A DNA stretch of 64,000 bases, from assembly GCA_021828105.1 (NCBI GenBank), contig JAKATG010000021.1, positions 62,001 to 126,000 of the forward strand, read 5' to 3'. This DNA is from Taklimakanibacter sp021828105 (GTDB lineage Bacteria; Pseudomonadota; Alphaproteobacteria; Rhizobiales; Aestuariivirgaceae). Below the pieces are notes generated by a model. It saw only the letters and a list, made by a program, of their open reading frames with translations. It made no database searches and was not told the DNA's origin. The position numbers were made by a program, and so were the translations under genes. Position 1 is the first letter of the stretch. Every line of letters begins with the position of its first letter. Shown piece by piece: positions 44,520 to 51,070 of this stretch.

Positions 44520-46628
44520 ATGGATGGCGGTTTCGGTTATCGCAATTGGAACGCCACCTTGCCGCTCCACGGGCAGGACTGGCCGGAGCGCGACGAGTTC
44601 AATGCGCTGTCGGACCGTGCCTTTGCCGAGCAGCTCCGGACCGTGCGCCATGCCGGCCCGCTGAAACCCGGCGAGATCGCGCTGATCAGCGTGGTGCGCA
44701 ACGAGGCGCTCCGCCTGCCGCTGTTCTTCGAGCATTACAAGAAGCTCGGCGTGACGCGTTTCCTGATGCTCGACAACGCATCGGAAGATGCAACCCCCGA
44801 ATTGCTCCTGGCCGAGCCGCTTGCCGATGTCTTCCACACCGGGGCTTCCTACCGCGACAGCTGCAGCGGCATCTACTGGTACAACGGCCTGGCCCGCGCC
44901 CGTTGCGTCGGCCATTGGACGCTGATGGCAGATGCCGATGAGCTCATCGTCTATGACGGGATGGACAGGCACGGCTTGCCGTCACTGGCGCAATGGCTCG
45001 AGCGCAATGCTCAGGACCGTGTCCTTGCGCCGATGATCGACATCTATCCGCCGGACGTGATCGGCGAGACGGGCCTCTCCGTCAAAGACAATCTGGAGCG
45101 GAACAGTTGGTTCGACACGACCGGCTATGCGTTGCAGCGCAAGCCCGCAGGCTGGCTCATGACCGGAGGGCCACGGCAACGCCTGTTCGGGACATTGCCG
45201 CTGCTCGGCGGCCAGTGGGCATCGAAGCATCCGTTCTTCCGCATGGGTGCGGACACGGTGGTCTGCAATGCGCATTTTGTCTGGCCGGGCGACGCCGGGC
45301 CGGCCCGTCCGTTTACCGCCTTGATTCACCTGAAATTCCTCGATGATTTTGCCGAGCGCAGCGCCCGCAACGAGCGCGAGGGCGAACATCACGACAATGC
45401 CGAGAAGTACCGCATCATCAACGAAAAGCTGGCCGAGCAGCCAAAGCAGATCGCGTTCTATCCGAAGTCGGAGAAGTATACCGGCCCTGGCAGCCTGATC
45501 GCGCATAACCTGCTGTTGCCGATCGAATGGCGGGCGATTGGAACCGAACCATTGCCGCATCTGCGGACCGTTGGTGATATCGACTATCGGCTATGGAACG
45601 GCGTCGGACTTAGGCTGACGATTTCTGCAGGCGAGCGCGAGGAGTTCGAGGACTTCTCCCGCAGATCGTTCGCGGCGCATTTGACGACCATACGCTGTCG
45701 CGGGCGTCTGGCGGCGGATGAGATCGGAATGGTGTGTGTTCTGCGCAACGAGGCGACGCGCCTGCCGCTGTTTTTCGATCACTATAAACGCTTAGGGATC
45801 ACGCGTTTCTTCATGATCGACAACAATTCGGACGACGGTTCGCGCGATCTATTGCTCGCCGAACCCTTGGCCGACATCTTTCACGCCCAGGCGCTGTTCA
45901 GCGAGGGCCAGGGCGGCCTCTTCTGGGCGCAAGCCATCGCGCGCCTCTACGGCGAGGGCAATTGGCTTCTCCGCGCCGATGTCGATGAGCTCTTTGTCTA
46001 TGATCGAATGGAAGAGCATGATCTCAAGGCTCTTGCGCTATGGCTCGACCGGCATGGCATGGACCGGGTCTATGCTCCGATGATCGATCTCTATCCGTCA
46101 GCGGCGATCGGCGGTTCGTCCCAGACCATAGCCGAGCTGATCGAGAAGGACAGCTGGTTCGACAATGACGGCTATTCGCTCGAAAGATGGCCGCAGGGCT
46201 GGCGCCTGACCGGCGGCCCGCGCTTCCGGCTTTTCCATCAGGACGACTCGCACAGGAACCTGATGTGGAAATATCCATTCTTCCGGATGGGCCCCGATAC
46301 GCTCATCTTCAACCATCACTGGCTCTGGCCTTATGACACGGTGACCAATGGGGCTCTGGGAGCCATGGTTCACTTGAAGTTGATGCATGACCTCGTCGAA
46401 CGCTCGGAGCGCTATGAACGTGAAGGCCAGCATTGGCGGAACTCGAACGCTTATCGAGTGATCAACAGGCATTTCAAGGAACAGCCCGAGGTCGTCGCCT
46501 TCTACGAAGGCTCGAAGCGCTATCGCGGACCCCGAAGCCTCATCCGCCACGGGATGCTGATGCCGATCGACTGGGAGGATGAGGGCCGGGCCTTTGACGA
46601 TCCGCAGGCGATCGATTGGAGCAAATAA
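44520..46628 (+). CDS. glycosyltransferase with two tandem GT2-like domains
   Basis: The 702-residue protein consists of two copies of the same domain. Copy 1 (about 1-345) has ISVVRNEALRLPLFFEHYKKLGVTRFLMLDN and a metal-binding ADADE (D138, D140). Copy 2 (about 355-702) repeats VCVLRNEATRLPLFFDHYKRLGITRFFMIDN and ADVDE (D487, D489). Both share SWFDxxGYxLxRxPxGWxxTGGPR and HPFFRMGxDT/YPFFRMGPDT. Domain type resembles PF13704 family 2 transferases. Both sites look intact, so it may add alternating sugars to a surface glycan. It starts 13 bp after aspS. Confidence 0.85.
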   Translation: MDGGFGYRNWNATLPLHGQDWPERDEFNALSDRAFAEQLRTVRHAGPLKPGEIALISVVRNEALRLPLFFEHYKKLGVTRFLMLDNASEDATPELLLAEPLADVFHTGASYRDSCSGIYWYNGLARARCVGHWTLMADADELIVYDGMDRHGLPSLAQWLERNAQDRVLAPMIDIYPPDVIGETGLSVKDNLERNSWFDTTGYALQRKPAGWLMTGGPRQRLFGTLPLLGGQWASKHPFFRMGADTVVCNAHFVWPGDAGPARPFTALIHLKFLDDFAERSARNEREGEHHDNAEKYRIINEKLAEQPKQIAFYPKSEKYTGPGSLIAHNLLLPIEWRAIGTEPLPHLRTVGDIDYRLWNGVGLRLTISAGEREEFEDFSRRSFAAHLTTIRCRGRLAADEIGMVCVLRNEATRLPLFFDHYKRLGITRFFMIDNNSDDGSRDLLLAEPLADIFHAQALFSEGQGGLFWAQAIARLYGEGNWLLRADVDELFVYDRMEEHDLKALALWLDRHGMDRVYAPMIDLYPSAAIGGSSQTIAELIEKDSWFDNDGYSLERWPQGWRLTGGPRFRLFHQDDSHRNLMWKYPFFRMGPDTLIFNHHWLWPYDTVTNGALGAMVHLKLMHDLVERSERYEREGQHWRNSNAYRVINRHFKEQPEVVAFYEGSKRYRGPRSLIRHGMLMPIDWEDEGRAFDDPQAIDWSK

Positions 46629-46652
46629 AATGGCCGGGAAATCCCGGCCATT
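46629..46652. terminator. bidirectional terminator hairpin (copy A)
   Basis: AATGGCCGGGA (46629-46639) and TCCCGGCCATT (46642-46652) form an 11-bp stem with a 2-nt loop in the 50-bp gap between the convergent glycosyltransferase and exported-protein genes. An A-run precedes and T's follow the arms. Nearly the same hairpin recurs at 51023-51049. Confidence 0.75.
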
Positions 46653-46678
46653 CCGCAAAGTGGAGAGATCGCGACACC

Positions 46679-47887
46679 TCAGTCGTTGGCCGATATGGTG
46701 ACGCCGAGCTGGTCGATGGCCGCCCCCGGATTGTTGGGATCGAGCGCCATGAGCTGCTGGACCGTGACGGGCTGTGCCGGCTTCGCCAGGATGGTAAGCG
46801 AGCGCGGATCCTTGAGATAGGCATTGACCGCTTCGACCGCCTTCTGGGTGAAGGTCGGGTTCTTGAGCTCGGCAAGGCCGAGTTGCAGCATGGCGCCGGC
46901 ATTGGCCACCATCGTCGCCTCGTCCATGTTCTGCATCTTGGCGAGGAGCGGGATCATCTTCTTGGTGATCGATTGGTCCTCGAAGCGGAAGGTGACGCGG
47001 CTCACCTGGATACCCTGGACCAGCGGCATGAACTTGTTCGGATCGGGCTGCGCCTGGCCTTCGAGTTTCTGCAGCTCGGCCAGGAGGGCTGCGGGGATCT
47101 CGCCCATGCCCGCACCGATCTTGAGCGTGCCCATGTCCTTGCCGGTATAGAACATGTCGAAATTGAAGCCCATCTTGTCCGCGCCGATGTCGATATCGCC
47201 GTTGCCGCCGATATCGAAGGCGAGCGACGAATAGCCGAGCTGCTTCAGCATGCCCGAGGGATCGAGGGCGGCGATGGCGGCTTCCGGTATTGTGATATTG
47301 ACGATCTTGAAATCGGTCTTGCCCGAGCCCGTGGCGGGATCGCCGTCCCATGTCATCTCATAGCCGTCGGCCGAGTAGGTCTGTCCCGCCGCCGTCAGCG
47401 TCATGGTGCCGGCGGACATCTTCTTGGCGATGTTCATATTGGCGCGCAGGGTGTCGGCCGGGGTCGGATTGTCACCGAGGGCCTTGACATACCAGTATTC
47501 GGCCGAGCTCTGGGGCACCGTGATGTTGAAGCCAGCCTCGGGCGTGCCCATGTCGACCTTGGTATCGGTATATTGCGCCGAAGCCACCTCGAACAGGCCG
47601 TTGCCCTTGTCGCTGATGCCGCTGAGCTTGATCTTGCCGACCGAGACGGACATCTTGCCCGCGGGATCGTTCGGGACCGCCAGGTTGGCGCTCAGCCCGT
47701 CGATCACGACCGATCCATCGCTTTCGGTCGTCAGCGACTGATAGGTCGGCTTGACCTTGAGCTGGCTCTCCCAGGTCTTCAGGATTGCGGTGACAAGCGG
47801 GGGCTCTTCGGCGGCGAAGGCGGGTGAGACGCCCGCCAGGGACGTAAAAACTATCAACGCGAGCGCCGAGCGCTTGACCAATGTCAT
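46679..47887 (-). CDS. exported protein of unknown function, about 400 residues
   Basis: The 402-residue protein has a signal peptide (MTLVKRSALALIVFTSLAG to the AFA-AEE site). The rest is repetitive beta-rich sequence with many xVxVxGxLxxA-type strands and a more helical C-terminal part (KMIPLLAKMQNMDEATMVANAGAMLQLGLAELK). It reads like a periplasmic or membrane-tethered alphaproteobacterial protein family of unknown role. I do not recognise a named domain. An AAGAGG Shine-Dalgarno precedes the ATG. It is convergent with the glycosyltransferase gene. Confidence 0.75.
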   Translation of the reverse strand: MTLVKRSALALIVFTSLAGVSPAFAAEEPPLVTAILKTWESQLKVKPTYQSLTTESDGSVVIDGLSANLAVPNDPAGKMSVSVGKIKLSGISDKGNGLFEVASAQYTDTKVDMGTPEAGFNITVPQSSAEYWYVKALGDNPTPADTLRANMNIAKKMSAGTMTLTAAGQTYSADGYEMTWDGDPATGSGKTDFKIVNITIPEAAIAALDPSGMLKQLGYSSLAFDIGGNGDIDIGADKMGFNFDMFYTGKDMGTLKIGAGMGEIPAALLAELQKLEGQAQPDPNKFMPLVQGIQVSRVTFRFEDQSITKKMIPLLAKMQNMDEATMVANAGAMLQLGLAELKNPTFTQKAVEAVNAYLKDPRSLTILAKPAQPVTVQQLMALDPNNPGAAIDQLGVTISAND

Positions 47888-48054
47888 TTCCAGACCTCTT
47901 GAAAAGTTAGATTGCCCCGACCCCGAAGCGGGCAGACATTAGGTCAAGCGGCGGGGAAAACCAATGGCGATATCAGGGCAAAGTTGGGATTTGGAGCCGG
48001 GGTGGGGGCGCCGCCCGTCACGCAACGGTGAAACCACTGGCACCCCGTAACCAG

Positions 48055-48083
48055 TTGAAAAGGCGCATGGTCCAGATTATTGT
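48055..48083 (+). promoter_or_regulatory. possible sigma-70 promoter of the L,D-transpeptidase gene
   Basis: TTGAAA (48055-48060) and TATTGT (48078-48083) are separated by exactly 17 bp, ending 53 bp before the transpeptidase ATG. The match to -35/-10 consensus is partial, and the rest of the 249-bp gap (47888-48136) shows no other clear signal. Confidence 0.35.
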
Positions 48084-48136
48084 CCGCCGCGTCGGATTCT
48101 ATTCGAGACGGGGCTGTCTCTTAACAAGGGGTTAAA

Positions 48137-48892
48137 ATGCGGAAAATCTGGGTTGGCGCCGCGGCTGTCTTTGCCGTGGTGGGGCTTGTGACAGGGGGCG
48201 TCCAGGCAGCGACGCCCAATGTGAAGTCCAATATCACGGTGTACAGCGAGAAGCCGGCGCCGAAGAAAAAGGTCGTCAAGACCGTCAAGGTCGTCAAGGT
48301 CGAGCAGAAAAAGCCGCAGGCCAAGCGGGAGTACCGCCGGGCATCGTTGCGCCGGACCTGCGACAGCTTCTTCGAGTGCCTGTTCAGCACGAGGCGCGCC
48401 ACGCGCGCATCCTTCGGGGGAATGGGCGGGGGCGACCGCACGACCCGTTCGACCGTCTCCTTCAGCGATGGCAAGTACAAGCCCGGCTCGATCATCATCC
48501 GCACGCCCGAGCGCGCTCTTTATTATGTGCTGCCTGGCGGCAAGGCGCTGCGCTACAAGGTCGGCGTCGGCAAGGAAGGCTTCCAGTGGAGCGGCAATTC
48601 CTCGATCGGCATGAAGCGGGAATGGCCGGATTGGCGCCCGCCTGCCGTGATGATCGCGCGTGAGGCCGCAAAGGGGAATATCATCCCGGAATATATGGAA
48701 GGCGGCCCCAACAATCCGCTGGGCGCGCGCGCCATGTATATCTCGGGCACGATGTTCCGCATCCATGGCACCAACAATGCCGCCTCGATCGGCGGTGCGG
48801 TGTCGTCGGGCTGCATCCGCATGATGAATTCGGACGTGATCGATCTCTACGACCGCGTCGCCCTCGGTTCGCGAGTCTACGTCTACCAATAG
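48137..48892 (+). CDS. L,D-transpeptidase (YkuD domain)
   Basis: The 251-residue protein has a signal peptide (residues 1-25), a lysine-rich low-complexity stretch (KPAPKKKVVKTVKVVKVEQKK) and a YkuD catalytic domain from about residue 118. Its catalytic motif HGTNNAASIGGAVSSGCIRM holds His210 and Cys226. Such enzymes make 3-3 cross-links in peptidoglycan or attach proteins to it, in the periplasm. Shine-Dalgarno AAGGGG precedes the ATG at 48137. A hairpin terminator follows. Confidence 0.92.
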   Translation: MRKIWVGAAAVFAVVGLVTGGVQAATPNVKSNITVYSEKPAPKKKVVKTVKVVKVEQKKPQAKREYRRASLRRTCDSFFECLFSTRRATRASFGGMGGGDRTTRSTVSFSDGKYKPGSIIIRTPERALYYVLPGGKALRYKVGVGKEGFQWSGNSSIGMKREWPDWRPPAVMIAREAAKGNIIPEYMEGGPNNPLGARAMYISGTMFRIHGTNNAASIGGAVSSGCIRMMNSDVIDLYDRVALGSRVYVYQ

Positions 48893-48916
48893 ACTTGGGC
48901 TTTTTCGCCAATTGCG

Positions 48917-48944
48917 AAGCCGCGGTTGAAAACAGCCGCGGCTT
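48917..48944 (+). terminator. terminator hairpin after the L,D-transpeptidase gene
   Basis: AAGCCGCGG (48917-48925) pairs with CCGCGGCTT (48936-48944) around a 10-nt loop, then TCGTCTTATAT. The T-tract is weak. It lies 24 bp after the stop and separates this gene from the ceramidase-like gene. Confidence 0.65.
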
Positions 48945-48965
48945 TCGTCTTATATCAAGGGGCTC

Positions 48966-49640
48966 ATGGACTGGTTTGCGCCGATCGATGCTTATTGTGA
49001 ACGCTTAGGTCCCGGTCTTTGGGCCGAGCCGCTCAATGCGCTGAGCAACGCCGCCTTCTTCATCGCCGCCCTGTGGGCGGCGCGGACGGCGGCGAGAAGG
49101 GGCGTCGAGCCCGTCATCTGGCTCCTCATCGCGCTGGTCTTCGTCATCGGCCTCGGCAGCCTCGCTTTCCATACCTTCGCCGACCAATGGTCGGCATTGG
49201 CCGACGTGCTGCCGATCACGCTGTTCATCTACGGCTATCTCGCTTTCGCGCTGCGGCGGTTCCTGAGGCTTGACTGGTGGAAGGTAGGGCTGGGTCTGGG
49301 CGTGCTGTTCCTGGTCACCCTCGCGACCGAGCGCATCATGCCGCCCGGCTTCATGAACGGCTCCGGCGCCTATTTGCCGGCGCTCATCGCCAGCGTGCTC
49401 GTGTCGATCGAGCTAATGCGCAAGGGACACCCCGCCCAGCTCAATGTGAGCCTGGCCTCCACCATCTTGTTCGTGTCGCTGATCTTCCGCACCGCCGACC
49501 AGATCCTGTGCTCGATGCTGCCGATCGGCACGCATTTCGTCTGGCACATATTGAACGGGCTGGTGCTGGCGCTCTATCTCGAGGCGGCTATCCGCTATGG
49601 CGCGCGTGAGCCGCGCAAGACGTCCAAACAGGCTCCTTAA
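48966..49640 (+). CDS. ceramidase-like (CREST family) membrane protein
   Basis: The 224-residue protein has about seven membrane segments and the CREST-family metal motifs: SNAAFF near residue 27, GLGSLAFHTFADQWSALADVLPI with His and Asp residues, and HFVWHILNG near the C-terminus. It matches PF05875, alkaline ceramidase; the three His and Asp ligands suggest a working hydrolase. Its natural substrate in bacteria may be a sphingolipid or ornithine-type amide lipid, which is unknown here. No sphingolipid synthesis genes are nearby. Read 73 bp after the L,D-transpeptidase stop. Confidence 0.85.
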   Translation: MDWFAPIDAYCERLGPGLWAEPLNALSNAAFFIAALWAARTAARRGVEPVIWLLIALVFVIGLGSLAFHTFADQWSALADVLPITLFIYGYLAFALRRFLRLDWWKVGLGLGVLFLVTLATERIMPPGFMNGSGAYLPALIASVLVSIELMRKGHPAQLNVSLASTILFVSLIFRTADQILCSMLPIGTHFVWHILNGLVLALYLEAAIRYGAREPRKTSKQAP

Positions 49641-49680
49641 AAAGAACTGGCCCCGGAGGCTCATGCCGTCCGGGGCCCAG
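49638..49680 (-). terminator. terminator for the 25-residue basic protein gene
   Basis: Read on the minus strand, a 9-bp stem (GGCCCCGGA, 49649-49657, with TCCGGGGCC, 49669-49677; one bulged base outside extends it) is followed by a T-tract (TTCTTTTTAA). The T-run is on the minus-strand side only, so this ends the basic-protein transcript. Confidence 0.75.
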
Positions 49681-49703
49681 TCCTGAAGTATCGCTAAAGA
49701 AGA

Positions 49704-49781
49704 TTACTTCTTCTTCTTGGCGGCCTTCTTCTTCGCCGTCTTCTTAGCAGCTTTCTTCTTAGCAGCTTTCTTAGCAGCCAT
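49704..49781 (-). CDS. 25-residue lysine/alanine-rich histone-tail-like protein
   Basis: The protein is composed only of lysine (15), alanine (8), one threonine and the initial Met, in AAKK/AAKKK units (it opens MAAKKAAKKKAAKKT and ends in four lysines). It resembles the C-terminal tails of histone H1 and of HU-like proteins, so nucleic-acid or anion binding is likely. The ATG at 49781 has the Shine-Dalgarno AGGAGA about 7 bp upstream, and a good terminator follows at 49638-49680, so it is probably a real gene. Similar tiny proteins occur in Bradyrhizobium-like genomes, by general knowledge. Confidence 0.8.
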   Translation of the reverse strand: MAAKKAAKKKAAKKTAKKKAAKKKK

Positions 49782-50319
49782 AGTCTTTCTCCTGGTTAAA
49801 TTAGAGCCCCAATAACGCAGGTAAGCCTCACATCTAACGTCCAACAATGCGACCCTCGAGAGGAATCATCATTTGTCAGGCCGTCATCGCAACGTGTTGT
49901 CTACCTGTTTGTGTGATTCGGCAATATGCCGACAACATCTGGTATGTCAGCAGAAATCCGCTAACAACCCGTAAACATTGAGAAATCGTGTTTTTTGTCC
50001 GTATACGGAAGGAAGCGCGCCGGATTCACGAGATTCATGCGGGAATCAAGTGTTTTTTCGTGTCCTCCGTATACGGATCAGCGTCCGGAATCGGCCTGGC
50101 GGAGAGGTTTTTTTGGCCCGCCGGCCCTGTGGCCGGGAAGTCACGCCGGCAAGATTTTTTTGCATGGGGAGCGATTTTGAGCATGAATCCACCTCGGGCA
50201 GGCCGGCGAAGGAGGCAGGCGAGCCCGGTGAGAAGGGGCGCTTCATCCGGCCTTTCGAGCGAAGCAGAGATGGTTCGATGCGCCACGAGAGCTGATTCCG
50301 GACAAGGGAGAAGCGAAAA
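49782..50319. other. 538-bp gene-free spacer with palindromes and T-tracts
   Basis: No convincing gene lies here. It holds two TCCGTATACGGA palindromes (49998-50009 and 50066-50077), each preceded by a GTGTTTTTT tract, two further T7 tracts (50107-50113 and 50155-50161) spaced about 50 bp apart, and a CGGCA-ATA-TGCCG inverted repeat (49919-49931). The promoter of the minus-strand basic-protein gene must lie near 49782-49900. Short ORFs across it lack ribosome sites. Confidence 0.55.
49998..50077. promoter_or_regulatory. pair of TCCGTATACGGA palindromes, 68 bp apart
   Basis: The perfect 12-bp palindrome occurs at 49998-50009 and 50066-50077. Both copies follow a GTGTTTTTT tract within a few bases, so the repeated unit is longer than the palindrome. 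It has the look of a pair of regulator sites or a small inverted-repeat element. The binding factor is unknown. Confidence 0.5.
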
Positions 50320-50799
50320 ATGACCGCGAAGACCGCCGTCGTCTTGTTTTTGACCGGAGAAGGACATGATCATCGCCACCGCTCTCTCGATGATGTCCTG
50401 GCATACGATGATTCCATGCTCGAACGGAGCCACGATTACATCCAATGGCTGTTTCCTCTGCCGGAAGCGAGCCGCTTTAACCATAATGCGCCGGTCTTGA
50501 GGCCTGAGGACATGGCTGAGATCAAGGCCAGCGACGCGGCGAAGGCCAATATGCGCCGCGCCCGCGACCGTATGCTCGATTTCTACAAGGTGAACGACCA
50601 TTGGCTCACCGCCTTCGACCATAATCACCTGCGCATCACCCGCATCATCCGCTGCCTCAAGCTCGCTCTGGGCACAGACGAGGCGCGGGGCTTCCATGAT
50701 GAGATCAGGGCGCTGGTCGCGGCCGCCGGCAATCCGGTCAATGCCGAGTCGCTCAGCTACTGGCGGAACGCCGCAGGCAAATCGAGTGATCCCTGCTAA
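50320..50799 (+). CDS. OGFr-domain protein
   Basis: The 159-residue protein contains the conserved region of the opioid growth factor receptor family (PF04664): RSHDYIQWLFPLPEASRFNHNAPVL and FDHNHLRITRIIRCLKLALG. In bacteria the function is unknown. It lacks a signal peptide and membrane segments. The ATG at 50320 follows a Shine-Dalgarno-like AAGGGAGAAG. The orphan VapB gene starts 24 bp after its stop, so they are probably co-transcribed. Confidence 0.88.
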   Translation: MTAKTAVVLFLTGEGHDHRHRSLDDVLAYDDSMLERSHDYIQWLFPLPEASRFNHNAPVLRPEDMAEIKASDAAKANMRRARDRMLDFYKVNDHWLTAFDHNHLRITRIIRCLKLALGTDEARGFHDEIRALVAAAGNPVNAESLSYWRNAAGKSSDPC

Positions 50800-50823
50800 A
50801 AAGGGTCGAGGAGCAGGACGACC

Positions 50824-51015
50824 ATGCGAACAACCATTGAAATCAATGATAAGCTGATGAAACGGGCTATGAAGATGGCAGGCACGTCCACGAAGCGGGA
50901 GACCGTCGAAAGGGCTCTTCAGGTCTTGATCTACCTGGAGGTCGGGAAATCCATTCGAAAGCTGCGCGGCAAGTTCAACTGGGAAGGCGACCTAGGCGCC
51001 ATGCGCCGAGACTGA
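50824..51015 (+). CDS. VapB-type antitoxin (no toxin beside it)
   Basis: The 63-residue protein matches VapB antitoxins of the ribbon-helix-helix type (DUF2191): MRTTIEINDKLMKRAMKMAG and RETVERALQVLI form the DNA-binding part. The tail (KLRGKFNWEGDLGAMR) is the typical toxin-binding WEGDL end. A VapC PIN toxin normally follows at a few bases; here there is a terminator hairpin and then convergent nrdJ, so the toxin is absent. It may act on a VapC elsewhere. Confidence 0.85.
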   Translation: MRTTIEINDKLMKRAMKMAGTSTKRETVERALQVLIYLEVGKSIRKLRGKFNWEGDLGAMRRD

Positions 51016-51022
51016 AAATGAA

Positions 51023-51049
51023 AAATGGCCGGGACATGCCCGGCCATTT
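51023..51049. terminator. bidirectional terminator hairpin (copy B)
   Basis: AAATGGCCGGG (51023-51033) pairs with CCCGGCCATTT (51039-51049) around a 5-nt loop between the convergent vapB and nrdJ genes. The stem is the same as the hairpin at 46629-46652 apart from the loop. Confidence 0.8.
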
Positions 51050-51070
51050 CTGATCAGCGTCGATCGAGGC

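Noticed and set aside
50121..50136. CCGGCC-CTGT-GGCCGG hairpin as a terminator.
   Set aside because: No gene ends upstream on either strand and the T-tract is on the wrong side of the stem.
49978..50323. Three overlapping plus-strand frames of 61-111 codons in the spacer before the OGFr gene.
   Set aside because: No ribosome sites, arginine-rich compositions and several overlapping frames of equal quality; the sequence is better explained by palindromes and T-tracts.
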